DNA from: Methanobacterium sp964452085 | Lineage (GTDB): Archaea; Methanobacteriota; Methanobacteria; Methanobacteriales; Methanobacteriaceae | Direction: 5' to 3' | Assembly: GCA_964452085.1 (NCBI GenBank) | Contig: CAYVKL010000004.1 | Span: 255,028 to 319,027, forward strand | DNA: 64,000 bases | Shown here: positions 38,622 through 48,072 of the stretch, in pieces | Layout of the letters: each line of letters opens with the position of its first letter | How positions within the stretch are numbered: position 1 is the stretch's first letter | Notes under the pieces: model-generated | Databases searched by the model: none | What the model was told of the DNA's origin: nothing | The model's input: only the letters and a program-made list of their open reading frames with translations | Translations under genes and position numbers: made by a program

Positions 38622-40808
38622 TTAAGATGCTTTGAAACCGGCAACCTTTCCTGCAAAGCTCTGCAAAACCTTCTTGGACAGTCCTTCCACGAATTTAAGA
38701 CTACCTGCACATTCATGACCCCCACCATCTATACCAGCCTCTGGTATTTCATCAACCAGGTCCAGGATTATGGTGTTTAGGTTGAACCCGAAAATCTCGT
38801 TAACAGCATCAGTAGCCCTGATAACTCCAAAATCAGGTCCGTATGCCAGGGTGATGATTGGTGTTTGTTCACCGTGTTTTTGTACCATCTGATCATGCAC
38901 AAACCCACAAGTCTTACCTGGAGCGGGGAAAGTGAATTTATGGGCGAATTTTTCAACATCCAAAACATTGAATATAATTCCATTGGGGAAAGTTTGAGTT
39001 TTGAGGTTGGGCATGGCAGCGGCCAGTTGCCATTCCACACGTCGTTGGGATTCCTTGTAGAGGGCATCCACCAGTTTGGTGTGTTTTTCACGGTTTCCCA
39101 ATCCCAAAATAGTGTCCATAATACCACGACCATTCATGAATCTAAGGTAAAATGCTTCAAAGTCTATGGCAGTGGCTATTTTTTCCAAATCTTCCAGATC
39201 ATATCCTTTTTCCTTGGCCAGATCAATGTACCATTGAGCCTCAGGTGAACGTGCGTGGTCTCCCACTGCTGCAATTCCTGGCAGGTGTAGGAGTCTGTCT
39301 TTTACATCCGGATTGATCATCTGAGCCAGTTCCACTGCCAGTGCACCGGCAGTTACCTGACTGTCCCCTCCTTCCAGGTAGGGATTAACATGAACATCCA
39401 CATAGTCATCCACTGCTACCCTTCCATTGGTGACTTCTCCAGGATAGTGATGGTCCACCACCACCACTTCCAGGTCATAAATTTTAACCTTTAAAAGTGC
39501 CAGTATGTCTTCTTCAGTGGAACCATTGTCCAAAAGAACGATTAATGGTAATTTCTGTCCGTGGCGTTCCAGATCTTCCAGGGCAAAGCTCAAATCTTTA
39601 ACTACATCTTCTATTTCATAGAAAGGTGCTTTGCTGGGTGATCGGCGGAAATAATGCCATTCTGCATCATTGGCAGGGTTTATCTCCTGTAAGAGTGGTA
39701 TCACTGCTTTTTCCACTGCTACTCCGGCGCAGATACCATCAGCATCAGCGTGGTGGCGAACCAGGATACTGCGACCGTCCATAATTGCTCGGCGGATTGA
39801 TTTGGCTGCAGCAGCTAATCGTGGTCTTAGTTTCTGGAGGATGGGGGCTTCCTGTATTAAATCAGTGTTTTCAGGTTCTGAACGTTTATCTAATGCATCA
39901 TCTATGAGTTTTCTGGCTTCTGTGGCTTCTGGGCCGTGCAGACGTTCAATGGATTCTGATTCAATCTGGATCTTACCACCGTGGAGAGAGACTTCTCCCA
40001 GGACTTCCACCATGTTATCAATGTTTATGTTGGGGTAGACTCTTACTCCAGGTTCATCGAATGCTGCAGCCCAGGTTATGCCTGTTTCATCTGATACCGT
40101 GAATATGGTAGGTCCGCTGGTTTGCTGGATCTGTATGATTTCCCCTACTAATCGCACATTTTTTCCTTTCATTTTAGGAGTAATGTCTGCTATGCGGGTT
40201 CGAGGTATGTCTTTTTTGAGTTTGACCAGTTCGTAGGTTCCTTTGATGGCGGCTGGTGCCAGGTCCACTTCTCCCCGGCTGCGTTTGATTTCCATTATCT
40301 GAACGAATAACTCATCCCCCACACTGTAAGGTGGGTTTCTAAGGCGTAATAAACCATAGAGCTTTTTGGAAAGGCTTACGAATACTCCGTAATCTTCTAC
40401 TCTGGTGATTTTTCCCTTGTAGTGCGCTCCCACTTCCAAGTCCTGTAGTTCTGATGCAGGGTGTAAGATGTAAACCCGGGGTTTGTCCTGTTTATCCCGG
40501 CAGTCGTCGCAGAAGTCTCCAGATTCTATGGGTCTGCCACATTTACTGCAGAGATTGAACTCTCCTTTTCCCTGACATTCAGGGCAAATTTCAGTGACTT
40601 CAACTTCGCCCTTACCGTTGCAAACTGAACAGGGTACTTCCTGTTCTTCGTCGAGTTCGAAACGTTCTCGGGCGCCTCCTGAGAGGCCTTTAAGATGATT
40701 TTTAATATCTACTTCACCGGTGACTCCGGTTCCATGGCATTTTTCGCATACTTTGTAGCTGGCTACAGTGCGTCCTTTGCCCTTACAATGTGAACATGTC
40801 TTTTTCAT
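38622..40808 (-). CDS. DHH-family phosphoesterase/RecJ-like nuclease with DnaJ-type zinc fingers, S1 and OB domains
   Basis: 728 residues. Zinc part (1-105): four CxxCxGxG motifs (CSHCKGKG, CEKCHGTG, CSVCNGKG, CPECQGKG) then two CxxC pairs (CSKC, CDDC). An S1 RNA-binding domain follows (GAHYKGKITRVEDYGVFVSLSKKLYG, residues ~125-195), then an OB-fold (~215-300). The DHH catalytic region runs from about 345: HHADADG with Asp355/Asp357, and DHH at 452-454. DHHA1 ends with GGGHECAGSL. Relatives are archaeal RecJ-like nucleases or nanoRNases linked to replication and RNA turnover; which substrate applies here is inference, but the S1 and OB domains favour nucleic acid binding. ATG 40808 has GGTATAC region only. 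Confidence 0.9.
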   Translation of the reverse strand: MKKTCSHCKGKGRTVASYKVCEKCHGTGVTGEVDIKNHLKGLSGGARERFELDEEQEVPCSVCNGKGEVEVTEICPECQGKGEFNLCSKCGRPIESGDFCDDCRDKQDKPRVYILHPASELQDLEVGAHYKGKITRVEDYGVFVSLSKKLYGLLRLRNPPYSVGDELFVQIMEIKRSRGEVDLAPAAIKGTYELVKLKKDIPRTRIADITPKMKGKNVRLVGEIIQIQQTSGPTIFTVSDETGITWAAAFDEPGVRVYPNINIDNMVEVLGEVSLHGGKIQIESESIERLHGPEATEARKLIDDALDKRSEPENTDLIQEAPILQKLRPRLAAAAKSIRRAIMDGRSILVRHHADADGICAGVAVEKAVIPLLQEINPANDAEWHYFRRSPSKAPFYEIEDVVKDLSFALEDLERHGQKLPLIVLLDNGSTEEDILALLKVKIYDLEVVVVDHHYPGEVTNGRVAVDDYVDVHVNPYLEGGDSQVTAGALAVELAQMINPDVKDRLLHLPGIAAVGDHARSPEAQWYIDLAKEKGYDLEDLEKIATAIDFEAFYLRFMNGRGIMDTILGLGNREKHTKLVDALYKESQRRVEWQLAAAMPNLKTQTFPNGIIFNVLDVEKFAHKFTFPAPGKTCGFVHDQMVQKHGEQTPIITLAYGPDFGVIRATDAVNEIFGFNLNTIILDLVDEIPEAGIDGGGHECAGSLKFVEGLSKKVLQSFAGKVAGFKAS

Positions 40809-40964
40809 TTAGTATACCTCAAAAAAATAGTTATAATGATATTTCTGGTTATATTGTTCAATTTTTATAAAATACAATTATTATTTGATTCTAATGAAGT
40901 TATTTTAGTTTGATGAATTTATTTAACCTAATAAAATTATTTGAATCCAATTTGTGAATTTAAT

Positions 40965-41462
40965 TTATGAAGTTTTAAATTTGGTAGGATTCTGTTGTAC
41001 CAGGTCTTCTTTCTGCTTCTGGTATTCTAGTGACTTTTCCATGAACTGATTGGCCAGATCTACGTGGGTGTTACCGGTTCTGGTGTCGTTTCGCATGAAT
41101 AATGGTATGGCTACTTTGAGTTCATTGGTGGCGTTGATTTTAGCATCAACCTGATACAGGGTTAGCTGCAGGTAAGTGATGTAAACCTGGTCCTGTAGGT
41201 TTTTAGAGTAGATCATTGCTTCCTGGGAAGATGTTTTTGCTAGGTTAAATTCAGAACTGGCATTATTAATTTGTTCCTGTGCAGAATCATACTGATACTT
41301 GTTGGTACTGGTTGCTGCTTGATTAAAGTAGCTGTCCCCTGAAGTGAGATGATTATTAATAGTATCACATAACTGATCTATCTGGGCCACCTGAGAACCT
41401 AAGCATCCTGATAAGGAAACTGTTAGGGTTACCAGTGCCAGAATGATAAGTATTTTACGCAT
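40965..41462 (-). CDS. Putative lipoprotein with helical extracellular domain
   Basis: 165 residues. Signal peptide with lipobox LSGC (MRKILIILALVTLTVSLSGCLG); lipidation at Cys20 is likely. The rest is Gln/Asn/Ala-rich and helical (HLTSGDSYFNQAATS, AQEQINNASSEFNLAKTS), with heptad-like spacing suggesting a helical bundle. No catalytic motif. ATG 41462 follows GCAGGTGTTTC, an SD of the AGGTG kind. Single-gene unit. A role in the cell envelope is inference. Confidence 0.75.
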   Translation of the reverse strand: MRKILIILALVTLTVSLSGCLGSQVAQIDQLCDTINNHLTSGDSYFNQAATSTNKYQYDSAQEQINNASSEFNLAKTSSQEAMIYSKNLQDQVYITYLQLTLYQVDAKINATNELKVAIPLFMRNDTRTGNTHVDLANQFMEKSLEYQKQKEDLVQQNPTKFKTS

Positions 41463-41791
41463 GAAACACCTGCACCTTATTTAAATAGACTTATAGTTAA
41501 TAATTTTATATATTAGTGATTTAAATAGATTTATTTTTAATTATATAATATTTAGTAAATTTAAAGGGATTTATATTTAATTATGTTATATGAATTAATT
41601 CAAAGATATTCATCTAAAATTATTCCCAAGTTTAGTTTTCATTATTTAAAATTCCAATGAAAGCATAAATAAGTACCATGTTAATTAATGACATCTAGAA
41701 ATAATGACATTCTTGATTATATCTAATTCATTTAATGAGATTAATATTCCTTTGCTATATTATTTTGAAATAAAAAAAAATGGAATATCCC

Positions 41792-42169
41792 TCAGGATTT
41801 CCATAATCCATGTATAGTACAGTAGCTTCGTGCACTGATATCTGAATCAGAGTCAACTGGGAATTCAGCTTCTGGTTGGTCACCGGCTTTTAAAAATTTC
41901 ATAAATACCTGGTCACCAATGGTTAGCTCCACCCATTCAATGTGATGGTTTTCTTCCATGGGGTGTGGAACTTCTCCTACTTTAACCTTAACAGCCCCAT
42001 CCAGTTTTTCTATAATGGGCATGTGTTTTATAGCCCCGTCTTCTGAGTGTTTTTCTTGGAGAACCTTCATGGGAACTTCACAACAAACTAAATTTCCAGC
42101 CCCTGCAGAAAGAACACTCACTATATTATCACAGACATCACAACGGTATACTTGTCCTTTTTCTGTCAT
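41792..42169 (-). CDS. dfx: Desulfoferrodoxin (superoxide reductase)
   Basis: 125 residues, the two-iron type. N-terminal desulforedoxin-like centre with CDVC and CC (RCDVCDNIV...LVCCEVPM), then the superoxide reductase domain with iron ligands in EKHSEDGAIKHMP, HPMEENHHIEWVEL and CTIHGLW. It reduces superoxide to hydrogen peroxide without making oxygen, suiting an anaerobe. ATG 42169 has GAGGTTAAA. Rubrerythrin lies about 390 bases away beyond a repeat and gap on the same strand, which may mark an oxidative stress unit. Confidence 0.95.
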   Translation of the reverse strand: MTEKGQVYRCDVCDNIVSVLSAGAGNLVCCEVPMKVLQEKHSEDGAIKHMPIIEKLDGAVKVKVGEVPHPMEENHHIEWVELTIGDQVFMKFLKAGDQPEAEFPVDSDSDISARSYCTIHGLWKS

Positions 42170-42365
42170 TTTAACCTCAAAAGTTTAATTATGTAAGACA
42201 CGGATAAATTTCAATGGAAATATCTTTCCATACACCATTAACCTGTATTAAAAGAATTAATGGCATTTATTCAATCCCAATGACAGGCAGTACTAATTAC
42301 AATCCAATTTAGTACACTACAACCTAATCTAATGCAATTAGTACCACTTCAAAACCCCTTATTAA

Positions 42366-42458
42366 GCATCCAATGGGATTAAGTACCACTTCAACCTAAT
42401 AAGAAGCATCCAATGGGATTAAGTACCACTTCAACCTAATAAGAAGCATCCAATGGGA
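42366..42458. repeat. 40-bp tandem repeat running into an assembly gap
   Basis: Unit of 40 bp beginning GCATCCAATGGGATTAAGTA at 42366, repeated at 42406, and again from 42446 before the N run. A degenerate copy (TAGTACCACTTCAAAACCCC) lies just upstream near 42339. The identical copies probably caused the gap, so true copy number is unknown. Confidence 0.95.
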
Positions 42459-42558
42459 NNNNNNNNNNNNNNNNNNNNNNNNNNNNNNNNNNNNNNNNNN
42501 NNNNNNNNNNNNNNNNNNNNNNNNNNNNNNNNNNNNNNNNNNNNNNNNNNNNNNNNNN
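42459..42558. other. Assembly gap, 100 N
   Basis: Exactly 100 N, the conventional length for a gap of unknown size. It begins inside the 40-bp repeat and ends one base before the rubrerythrin stop codon. Confidence 0.99.
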
Positions 42559-42559
42559 T

Positions 42560-43144
42560 TTAGTACTCTTCACAACGTATTATGAAGTATTTGGTAGGAT
42601 GGTCACAGGCAGGACATTCTTCTGGTGGTTGTTTTCCAGTGGTGGAATAACCACATTTCAAACAGGTCCATGTAACATTTTCTTCTTTTTTAAATAGTGT
42701 CCCGGCTTCTACTTGTTCCAGTAGTGCCGTGTATCTTTCCTCATGATGAACTTCTGCTTTACCAATAGCCAGTAATCTTCGAGCCATATCATCCAGACCA
42801 TCTTGTTTAGCTACTTTAGCAAATTCAGGGTACATTTCACTATTTTCGTAGTGTTCTCCGGCAATGGCAGCTTTAATGTTTTCAACTGTGTCACCTAAAG
42901 TTAGAGGTGCTTCTGCTTCCACATGTATTTCATCAGGGTTTTGACCCATCTTTTCTTTTAATTCCTGGATGAGTTTAAACAACCATTTTGCATGTTGTCG
43001 TTCCTGTTCAGCGGTTTCCAGGAATATTTCTGAAATCTGAGGGTAACCATCTTTTTTTGCTTGTTTGGCATAGAAACTGTAACGGTTTCTAGCCTGACTT
43101 TCTCCTATGAACGCTTTTGTAAGGTTTTCTAATGTTTTCTCCAT
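42560..43144 (-). CDS. rbr: Rubrerythrin
   Basis: 194 residues. A ferritin-like diiron domain (KAFIGESQARNRYSFYAKQAKKDGYPQISEIFLETAEQERQHAKWL and AGEHYENSEMYPEFAKVAKQDG...GKAEVHHEERY, giving the ExxH ligands) is followed by a rubredoxin-type FeCys4 domain (CLKCGY and CPACDHP). It reduces hydrogen peroxide, taking over the product of the superoxide reductase next to it. ATG 43144 has GGTGTTGAT. The stop is the first base pair after the assembly gap, so the C-terminus (RCEEY) is supported but 3' sequence is not. Confidence 0.95.
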   Translation of the reverse strand: MEKTLENLTKAFIGESQARNRYSFYAKQAKKDGYPQISEIFLETAEQERQHAKWLFKLIQELKEKMGQNPDEIHVEAEAPLTLGDTVENIKAAIAGEHYENSEMYPEFAKVAKQDGLDDMARRLLAIGKAEVHHEERYTALLEQVEAGTLFKKEENVTWTCLKCGYSTTGKQPPEECPACDHPTKYFIIRCEEY

Positions 43145-43424
43145 ATCAACACCAATTAGATATTGTTGACTAGAGTTTATAAATTTTTATTAAACCCGTT
43201 ATTTTAATTATTAAAAGGCATTTAATAAGAATCAACACCTTTAAAAGAGTTTTAATCAATTTAGGTTATCCTTAAGATGTTTCAATTATGTTTAAACTTG
43301 TTATAATCAGTCCAAAATTAATAAACCTTTAATTTGAGGATTAACTAATATTTCAGCTTAACATTTTTAAGATTGGAGTAGTTTAAGGGATAGATAAGTT
43401 TCTTTGTGATATTCTGGATAGGTA

Positions 43425-43540
43425 AAAAAAAACTTTTCGAGATATAAAGTTGTTTAAAAAAACTCTTTGAGATATAATACAAGTTAAGAAACATCTTTGA
43501 GATTATACAATTTAAGAAAAAGATATAGATTATAATTTAT
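43425..43540. repeat. Degenerate ~30-bp tandem repeats upstream of a sensor kinase
   Basis: Four imperfect copies of a unit of the form AAA...CTTTGAGATATAA...AAGTT occur in 43425-43540. The whole 43145-43702 gap has no convincing gene; G-rich AAGGGGAATAAAGGGGAG text lies just before the kinase start. Confidence 0.7.
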
Positions 43541-43702
43541 AAATATAAGTAAGAAAAAAATTAGGAAAAATAGCGAATACAATTTCAAAACATTTAAGTT
43601 GAATGATTTAAGCTTAATAGATATAGGGGAGTATTATAAAGAGAATGCTTAAAGGAGATTATTTTAAGGGGAATAAAGGGGAGTATTTCAGGGGACTTTA
43701 TT

Positions 43703-46048
43703 TTGATCGGGGAAAAAAATGGGGAAAATGAATCTTCAGGTTACATGCCTCTAGAAAAGGATGAATTTCAACTCTCCATTTACATGAAGCGCATATCTCG
43801 TTTTAAAAAATATTCTCAAACCCTGGCCCTAATTGTGACAATATTAGGAATAATAGCTGCTCTCGGATGGTTTTTGAACATTCCCCTACTACGGGGGGAA
43901 TTTTTAAATTATAACGGCACTAAACTCAACAGCGCAATAATTTTCATTATGGCTGGTTTTTGTCTTTTTCTTTTGAATAGAAATCTAAACTCCAAAAAGT
44001 TGATTTTCACCAGGATTCTGGCACTTATTGTGCTTTTCTGGGGTAGTCTAACCATGCTAGAATATGCCACAGGCATTGATCTAGGTTTAAATCGTGTTTT
44101 TTATAGTTTTCTACCGGGAAATCTGAGTGTTTTAACTAAAAGTAGATTTTTAAGTGCTTTAAATTTTATTTTATTAGGATTAGCTCTTTTGATGGCCACT
44201 TATCGTTATAAAATCAGATGGATACAAATCATTGCATTCTTTTGTGGATTTGTGGCATTATTAGGTGTTTCATCATATATTCAGGGTGGAGGTGATGACT
44301 ACATTCTTGATTTGGTAGTACAGATGGCCTTCCTTTCATCAATTTTACACATCTGTCTTTCAGTGGGGATTCTGTGCCTTTTCCCTGACCAGAAATATAT
44401 GGGCCGGGTTACTGCTCAAAACAGTGGGGGTTACATGGCCCGGCAACTGTTACCCATAACTCTGGGATCAGTTTTCCTGCTGGGACTGTTAATTTCTTTG
44501 GGAGACTATTTACACTTATACAGTGATAAGTTTGGTGATGTTTTCTCGATTATCATTACCATGGCTTTTTTAGCAACTATAATAATTTGGAATGCTAAGA
44601 TGCTTAATCGTATGGATAGGCAGCGTCAGGAATCCAACCAAAAACGACTCAATATTAAAAAATTCTATAAAAATCTGGTTGAAGGTATTAATGAAGGAAT
44701 ATGGGTTACTGATAAAGATGACCGACTTTATTTCATGAACAGTGGAATGGAACGCATAACAGGAGTAAAAACTGAGAAAATGAAGGGATTGAATATCCTG
44801 AATGACTTACCCGATGAAACTACCCATGAATTGAAAAAAGCCTACGTGGAGGCGAAAAATTCTCTAAAACCAGTTTACTACGACTCCATAAGTATTACCA
44901 GCCCCACGGGAAAGGAATCATATCAGAGTGGCTGGATTATCCCTCAAATAAAATATGGTGAATTTAACGGAGCAATATGTACGGTTATTGATGAGACTCA
45001 TCATAAACATGTTGAACAAGCACTTTCAATGTCTGAAACTTATTATCAGACCGTTTTTGAGAATACAGGTACTGCTACCATTATAGTGGCTGAAAACGGG
45101 TCTATAATCAGGGCTAATGATAAATGTGAAGCCCTAATTGGTTATCCTGTTGAGGATATACAGGACAATATGACCTGGATGGACTTCGTGCATCCCGATG
45201 ACCTGGAGATGATGAAAGAAATACATCAGAAACGCAGAGATCCCAGTTTAAAGGTTCCCTCTGAGTATGAATTCCGTCTGGTAGATAGATATAAAAATGA
45301 GAAACAGATCATGCTTTCTGCGTCCATTATCCCCGGGACCACTGACAGTGTGATTTCTCTTCTGGATATTACTCAGCGAAAAAATTCAGAAAGTGAGATA
45401 AAACAGTCCCTGAAGGATAAAGAACTTCTCTTAAGGGAGATACATCACCGGGTTAAAAATAATATGCAGATTATCTCCAGCCTTCTGAATCTGCAAAGGA
45501 ATTACATTGAAGATGCAGAAGCAGATAACTTACTGCAGGAAAGCCAGGGAAGGGTGAAAAGTATGGCTCTGGTTCATGAAAAGCTTTATCAAACTGATGA
45601 TCTGGCTAGAATTCATGTGGTGGATTATATTAGAAGCCTAACCATGAATCTTTTCCACAGTTACACTGTTAAACCTGGCATTATCCTCAGACAGGATGTA
45701 GGTGAAGTATTCTTTGATATTGACACTGCTGTTCCCCTGGGACTGATTATTAATGAACTGGTTTCAAACAGCCTTAAATATGCATTCCCACAACAGGATG
45801 AGGGTAAAATATTCATTTCCCTTAAAGAAAATCCTGATAATAAGGGTGTTGGTGAGTATCTGTTAATGGTGGGTGATGATGGTGTGGGTTTCCCTGATAA
45901 CCTGAACTTTAAGAATACTCCCAGTTTAGGACTGCAGCTGGTAAATACCTTGGTTAACCAGCTTGATGGAAGTATTGAACTCCTTAAAAATAAGGGAACC
46001 TGTTTTAAAATTATTATCAAGGAACAGAAGTATAAAGAGAGAGTTTAA
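43703..46048 (+). CDS. Membrane histidine kinase with eight helices, two PAS domains, HisKA_2-like core
   Basis: 781 residues from TTG 43703 (AGGGGAC nearby; ATG 43745 is the alternative). Eight membrane helices in the first ~310 residues form a membrane sensor region. PAS 1 spans ~325-440 (DERVTDKDDRLYFMN-like GIWVTDKDDRLYFM), PAS 2 ~450-560 (MTWMDFVHPDDLEMM, SLLDITQRK). The H-box REIHHRVKNNMQIISSLLNLQ has His581-His582, and HATPase has LIINELVSNSLKYAF, GDDGVGFPD and GLQLVNTLV. Sequence around the H-box nearly matches the kinases at 35100 and 48706, showing a local paralogue family. No partner regulator is adjacent; output is unknown. Confidence 0.9.
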   Translation: MIGEKNGENESSGYMPLEKDEFQLSIYMKRISRFKKYSQTLALIVTILGIIAALGWFLNIPLLRGEFLNYNGTKLNSAIIFIMAGFCLFLLNRNLNSKKLIFTRILALIVLFWGSLTMLEYATGIDLGLNRVFYSFLPGNLSVLTKSRFLSALNFILLGLALLMATYRYKIRWIQIIAFFCGFVALLGVSSYIQGGGDDYILDLVVQMAFLSSILHICLSVGILCLFPDQKYMGRVTAQNSGGYMARQLLPITLGSVFLLGLLISLGDYLHLYSDKFGDVFSIIITMAFLATIIIWNAKMLNRMDRQRQESNQKRLNIKKFYKNLVEGINEGIWVTDKDDRLYFMNSGMERITGVKTEKMKGLNILNDLPDETTHELKKAYVEAKNSLKPVYYDSISITSPTGKESYQSGWIIPQIKYGEFNGAICTVIDETHHKHVEQALSMSETYYQTVFENTGTATIIVAENGSIIRANDKCEALIGYPVEDIQDNMTWMDFVHPDDLEMMKEIHQKRRDPSLKVPSEYEFRLVDRYKNEKQIMLSASIIPGTTDSVISLLDITQRKNSESEIKQSLKDKELLLREIHHRVKNNMQIISSLLNLQRNYIEDAEADNLLQESQGRVKSMALVHEKLYQTDDLARIHVVDYIRSLTMNLFHSYTVKPGIILRQDVGEVFFDIDTAVPLGLIINELVSNSLKYAFPQQDEGKIFISLKENPDNKGVGEYLLMVGDDGVGFPDNLNFKNTPSLGLQLVNTLVNQLDGSIELLKNKGTCFKIIIKEQKYKERV

Positions 46049-46231
46049 TTTAAAGGAATACAAGAAAATATAAAGATTGTCAATATTTTTTTTAGAAAAT
46101 TATTGTCCTATATTTTGAAATTCCTATTATTGCTATATTATGAAAATTCATATATTTTATTGTGCTTTTATTCACAAAAAATATGGCAACTTTTCTTATG
46201 TCTGTGAATCTAGAAAGGATATGGGAGTCAG

Positions 46232-46699
46232 ATGTTGTTTGGTAAAGATAGCAAGGGGCAAGGTGGAGCAGAATATTTGCTCCTTTTTGGTGGAGTTATT
46301 GTAATTGCCATTTTGGCGCTTTTTATTTATTCCAGCTATTTTGGGAATCCTTTTGCTGCCAACAGCACCATAACTCTTACCATGACCAATAATGGCGCAC
46401 CTATTGATTCATCCCTCCGATATGAAGTTTATGATAAAAATGGTAATGTTCTAATTGCCAGCAGAGTATTGTCCGCTACTTCAAATGGAACCTTCAACAT
46501 CGGCAGTTACCCCAAGGGCAGTACTTTAAGATTACATGAAACCCTCAACGGTCGCAGCTTAACCTCGCCGGTCACTACTAACATTATGATAACTGCCAAT
46601 TCCGGCACTAAAATAATAATCAGTGCCAACATCATGGAAGATGTGGGTCCCCGTCAATTTAAAGGTGCAAGAGGAAACTGGTATACCGGGCAGATTTAG
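46232..46699 (+). CDS. Class III signal peptide (pilin-like) protein
   Basis: 155 residues. N-terminus FGKDSKGQGGAEYLLLFGGVIVIAILALFIY fits the archaeal class III signal: a charged leader ending Lys-Gly-Gln, then a hydrophobic helix with Glu at position 5 of the mature form (GGAEY). An EppA-like prepilin peptidase would cleave before the helix. The body is beta-rich (TITLTMTNNGAPIDSSLRYEVYDKNGNVLIAS), suggesting a subunit of a type IV pilus-like structure or adhesin. ATG 46232 has GGGAG. Single gene; no pilus assembly ATPase nearby. Confidence 0.85.
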   Translation: MLFGKDSKGQGGAEYLLLFGGVIVIAILALFIYSSYFGNPFAANSTITLTMTNNGAPIDSSLRYEVYDKNGNVLIASRVLSATSNGTFNIGSYPKGSTLRLHETLNGRSLTSPVTTNIMITANSGTKIIISANIMEDVGPRQFKGARGNWYTGQI

Positions 46700-46729
46700 T
46701 TAAAAATAGTCAAATCTAGCAGAGTTAGC

Positions 46730-46794
46730 AAACATAGTAAATATAGGAGAACTAGCTAAACATAGTAAATATAGGAGAACTAGCTAAACATAGT
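46730..46794. repeat. 28-bp tandem duplication with partial third copy
   Basis: AAACATAGTAAATATAGGAG... of 28 bp occurs at 46730 and 46758, with a partial third copy at 46786. It lies between convergent genes. Confidence 0.9.
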
Positions 46795-46829
46795 CAAATC
46801 TCAAACCCATTACCCTGTTTTGAGTGTAA

Positions 46830-47303
46830 TCAGATCTTACGTCTCATATGTACCCTGAAATTCTGGTAACCTAATTTTTCCCAAGCATCCATTGCCATCT
46901 GGTTACCCAGCATAACATGCAATTCTACGTATTCAACTCCATTTTCCTTGAAAAATTGATTCATAAGATCATCCAGTATACGCATTACATTCTGACCTCG
47001 GTACTGAGGGCTGGTGTAGGCTGCAGAGATGTAACCCACTTTTTTCACCAGGGAAATAGGCAGATAGCAGGGCATTATATGTCCTGAAATAAAGGCAATT
47101 ACTTCTTTACCTTCCCGGGCTACATAGATTCTGCCAGCAGGATCATTAAAGCCTTCCTTAAGTTTTTCTTCCACTACATTGGTTTCTGAGGACTCAAAAT
47201 TGAAGTAAGGATCATCACTCACATTTTTAACGTGCTGGGCTACTTCAAGGTGTAGTTGAGCTACCTGAGGGATATCCTCCAGTTTCATAGATTCAAATTC
47301 CAT
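46830..47303 (-). CDS. GNAT-family N-acetyltransferase
   Basis: 157 residues with the GNAT fold: KLEDIPQVAQLHLEVAQHV, AREGKEVIAFISGHIMP, then the acetyl-CoA-binding VGYISAAYTSPQYRGQNVMRILDDLM (Q/R-x-x-G-x-G/A as QYRGQNV) and C-terminal YVELHVMLGNQMAMDAWEKLGYQNF. The N-terminal start is either ATG 47303 or ATG 47288, the latter matching the usual family start and a TATA-like sequence about 25 bases upstream. Substrate unknown. Convergent with the pilin-like gene. Confidence 0.85.
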   Translation of the reverse strand: MEFESMKLEDIPQVAQLHLEVAQHVKNVSDDPYFNFESSETNVVEEKLKEGFNDPAGRIYVAREGKEVIAFISGHIMPCYLPISLVKKVGYISAAYTSPQYRGQNVMRILDDLMNQFFKENGVEYVELHVMLGNQMAMDAWEKLGYQNFRVHMRRKI

Positions 47304-47605
47304 ATGATTATATTTAAGATGGATTTTTATTTACTTCTTTTTAAAAGTGAAATTAAATGGATTATTATCTGTGGAAATTTTTATTTACCATCCACTTATC
47401 ATAATGATACTCATGGAATGTCACCCAAATGACATTTTTCACCAAATATGGGATTTTTTGTCACCTAAGTGACATAAATAAAATTTAATTTTAGAATATT
47501 AGAAAAAAAATGATACTAAAGATTTAAAAGATACATCACATAGACCTCTAAAAAAATACTGCAATGTATAAATAAACCGGTATTTACTTAGGAGTGACGA
47601 TTCAG

Positions 47606-48070
47606 TTGAACCTTGAAACACCCCAAAAACGTCTGTTAGCGGGAATCATATTATTAATTGCTCTGTTAGCTTTATGCACCTATTATGCCGGTGAACAGGA
47701 AAATCATAAGAAATATCCCTCTTATAAGGAAATATTAGCCTTTTATCCACAGGGAGAAGTAGTTAATGTTTTCGGAACTGTGAATAAAGTTAGTAATGGT
47801 AGTTTCCAGATGGAGGAAAACTACAATGGTCAAGTAGTGAATATTACGGTTATTTCTGATACTCCAGTTACACTTAAGGATAAAGTTTCCCTTAATGGGG
47901 TTCTGGGATCAGGTTATGAGATTGTGAGTGTTCAGGATATGGAAGTCAATGAATACTGGAAATACATCTTCCTTCTTCTTCGTTCTTTTCTGGTTTTAAT
48001 ATTTTTAGTTTATATTTTCAACCGTTACTGGGTTTTTGACCTGAAAACCTTTGAGTTCAGGAGGCGCTAA
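47606..48070 (+). CDS. Membrane protein with OB-fold-like extracellular domain
   Basis: 154 residues from TTG 47606 (AGGAG eleven bases upstream; GTG 47594 overlaps that SD). Helix 1 (LLAGIILLIALLALCTYYAG), then a beta-rich ~75-residue domain with pattern EVVNVFGTVNKVSNGSFQMEENYNGQVVNITVISDTPVTLKDKVSLNGVLG typical of the tRNA_anti-like OB-fold, then helix 2 (IFLLLRSFLVLIFLVYIFNRY). It is followed after 2 bases by a YdjM-type gene with an SD inside this one, so the two are co-translated. Similar OB/membrane pairs accompany polysaccharide or redox systems, but no specific function can be assigned. Confidence 0.75.
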   Translation: MNLETPQKRLLAGIILLIALLALCTYYAGEQENHKKYPSYKEILAFYPQGEVVNVFGTVNKVSNGSFQMEENYNGQVVNITVISDTPVTLKDKVSLNGVLGSGYEIVSVQDMEVNEYWKYIFLLLRSFLVLIFLVYIFNRYWVFDLKTFEFRRR

Positions 48071-48072
48071 AT

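Noticed and set aside
42366..42558. CRISPR array at the 40-bp repeats
   Set aside because: Repeats are directly adjacent with no spacers, and no cas genes lie nearby.
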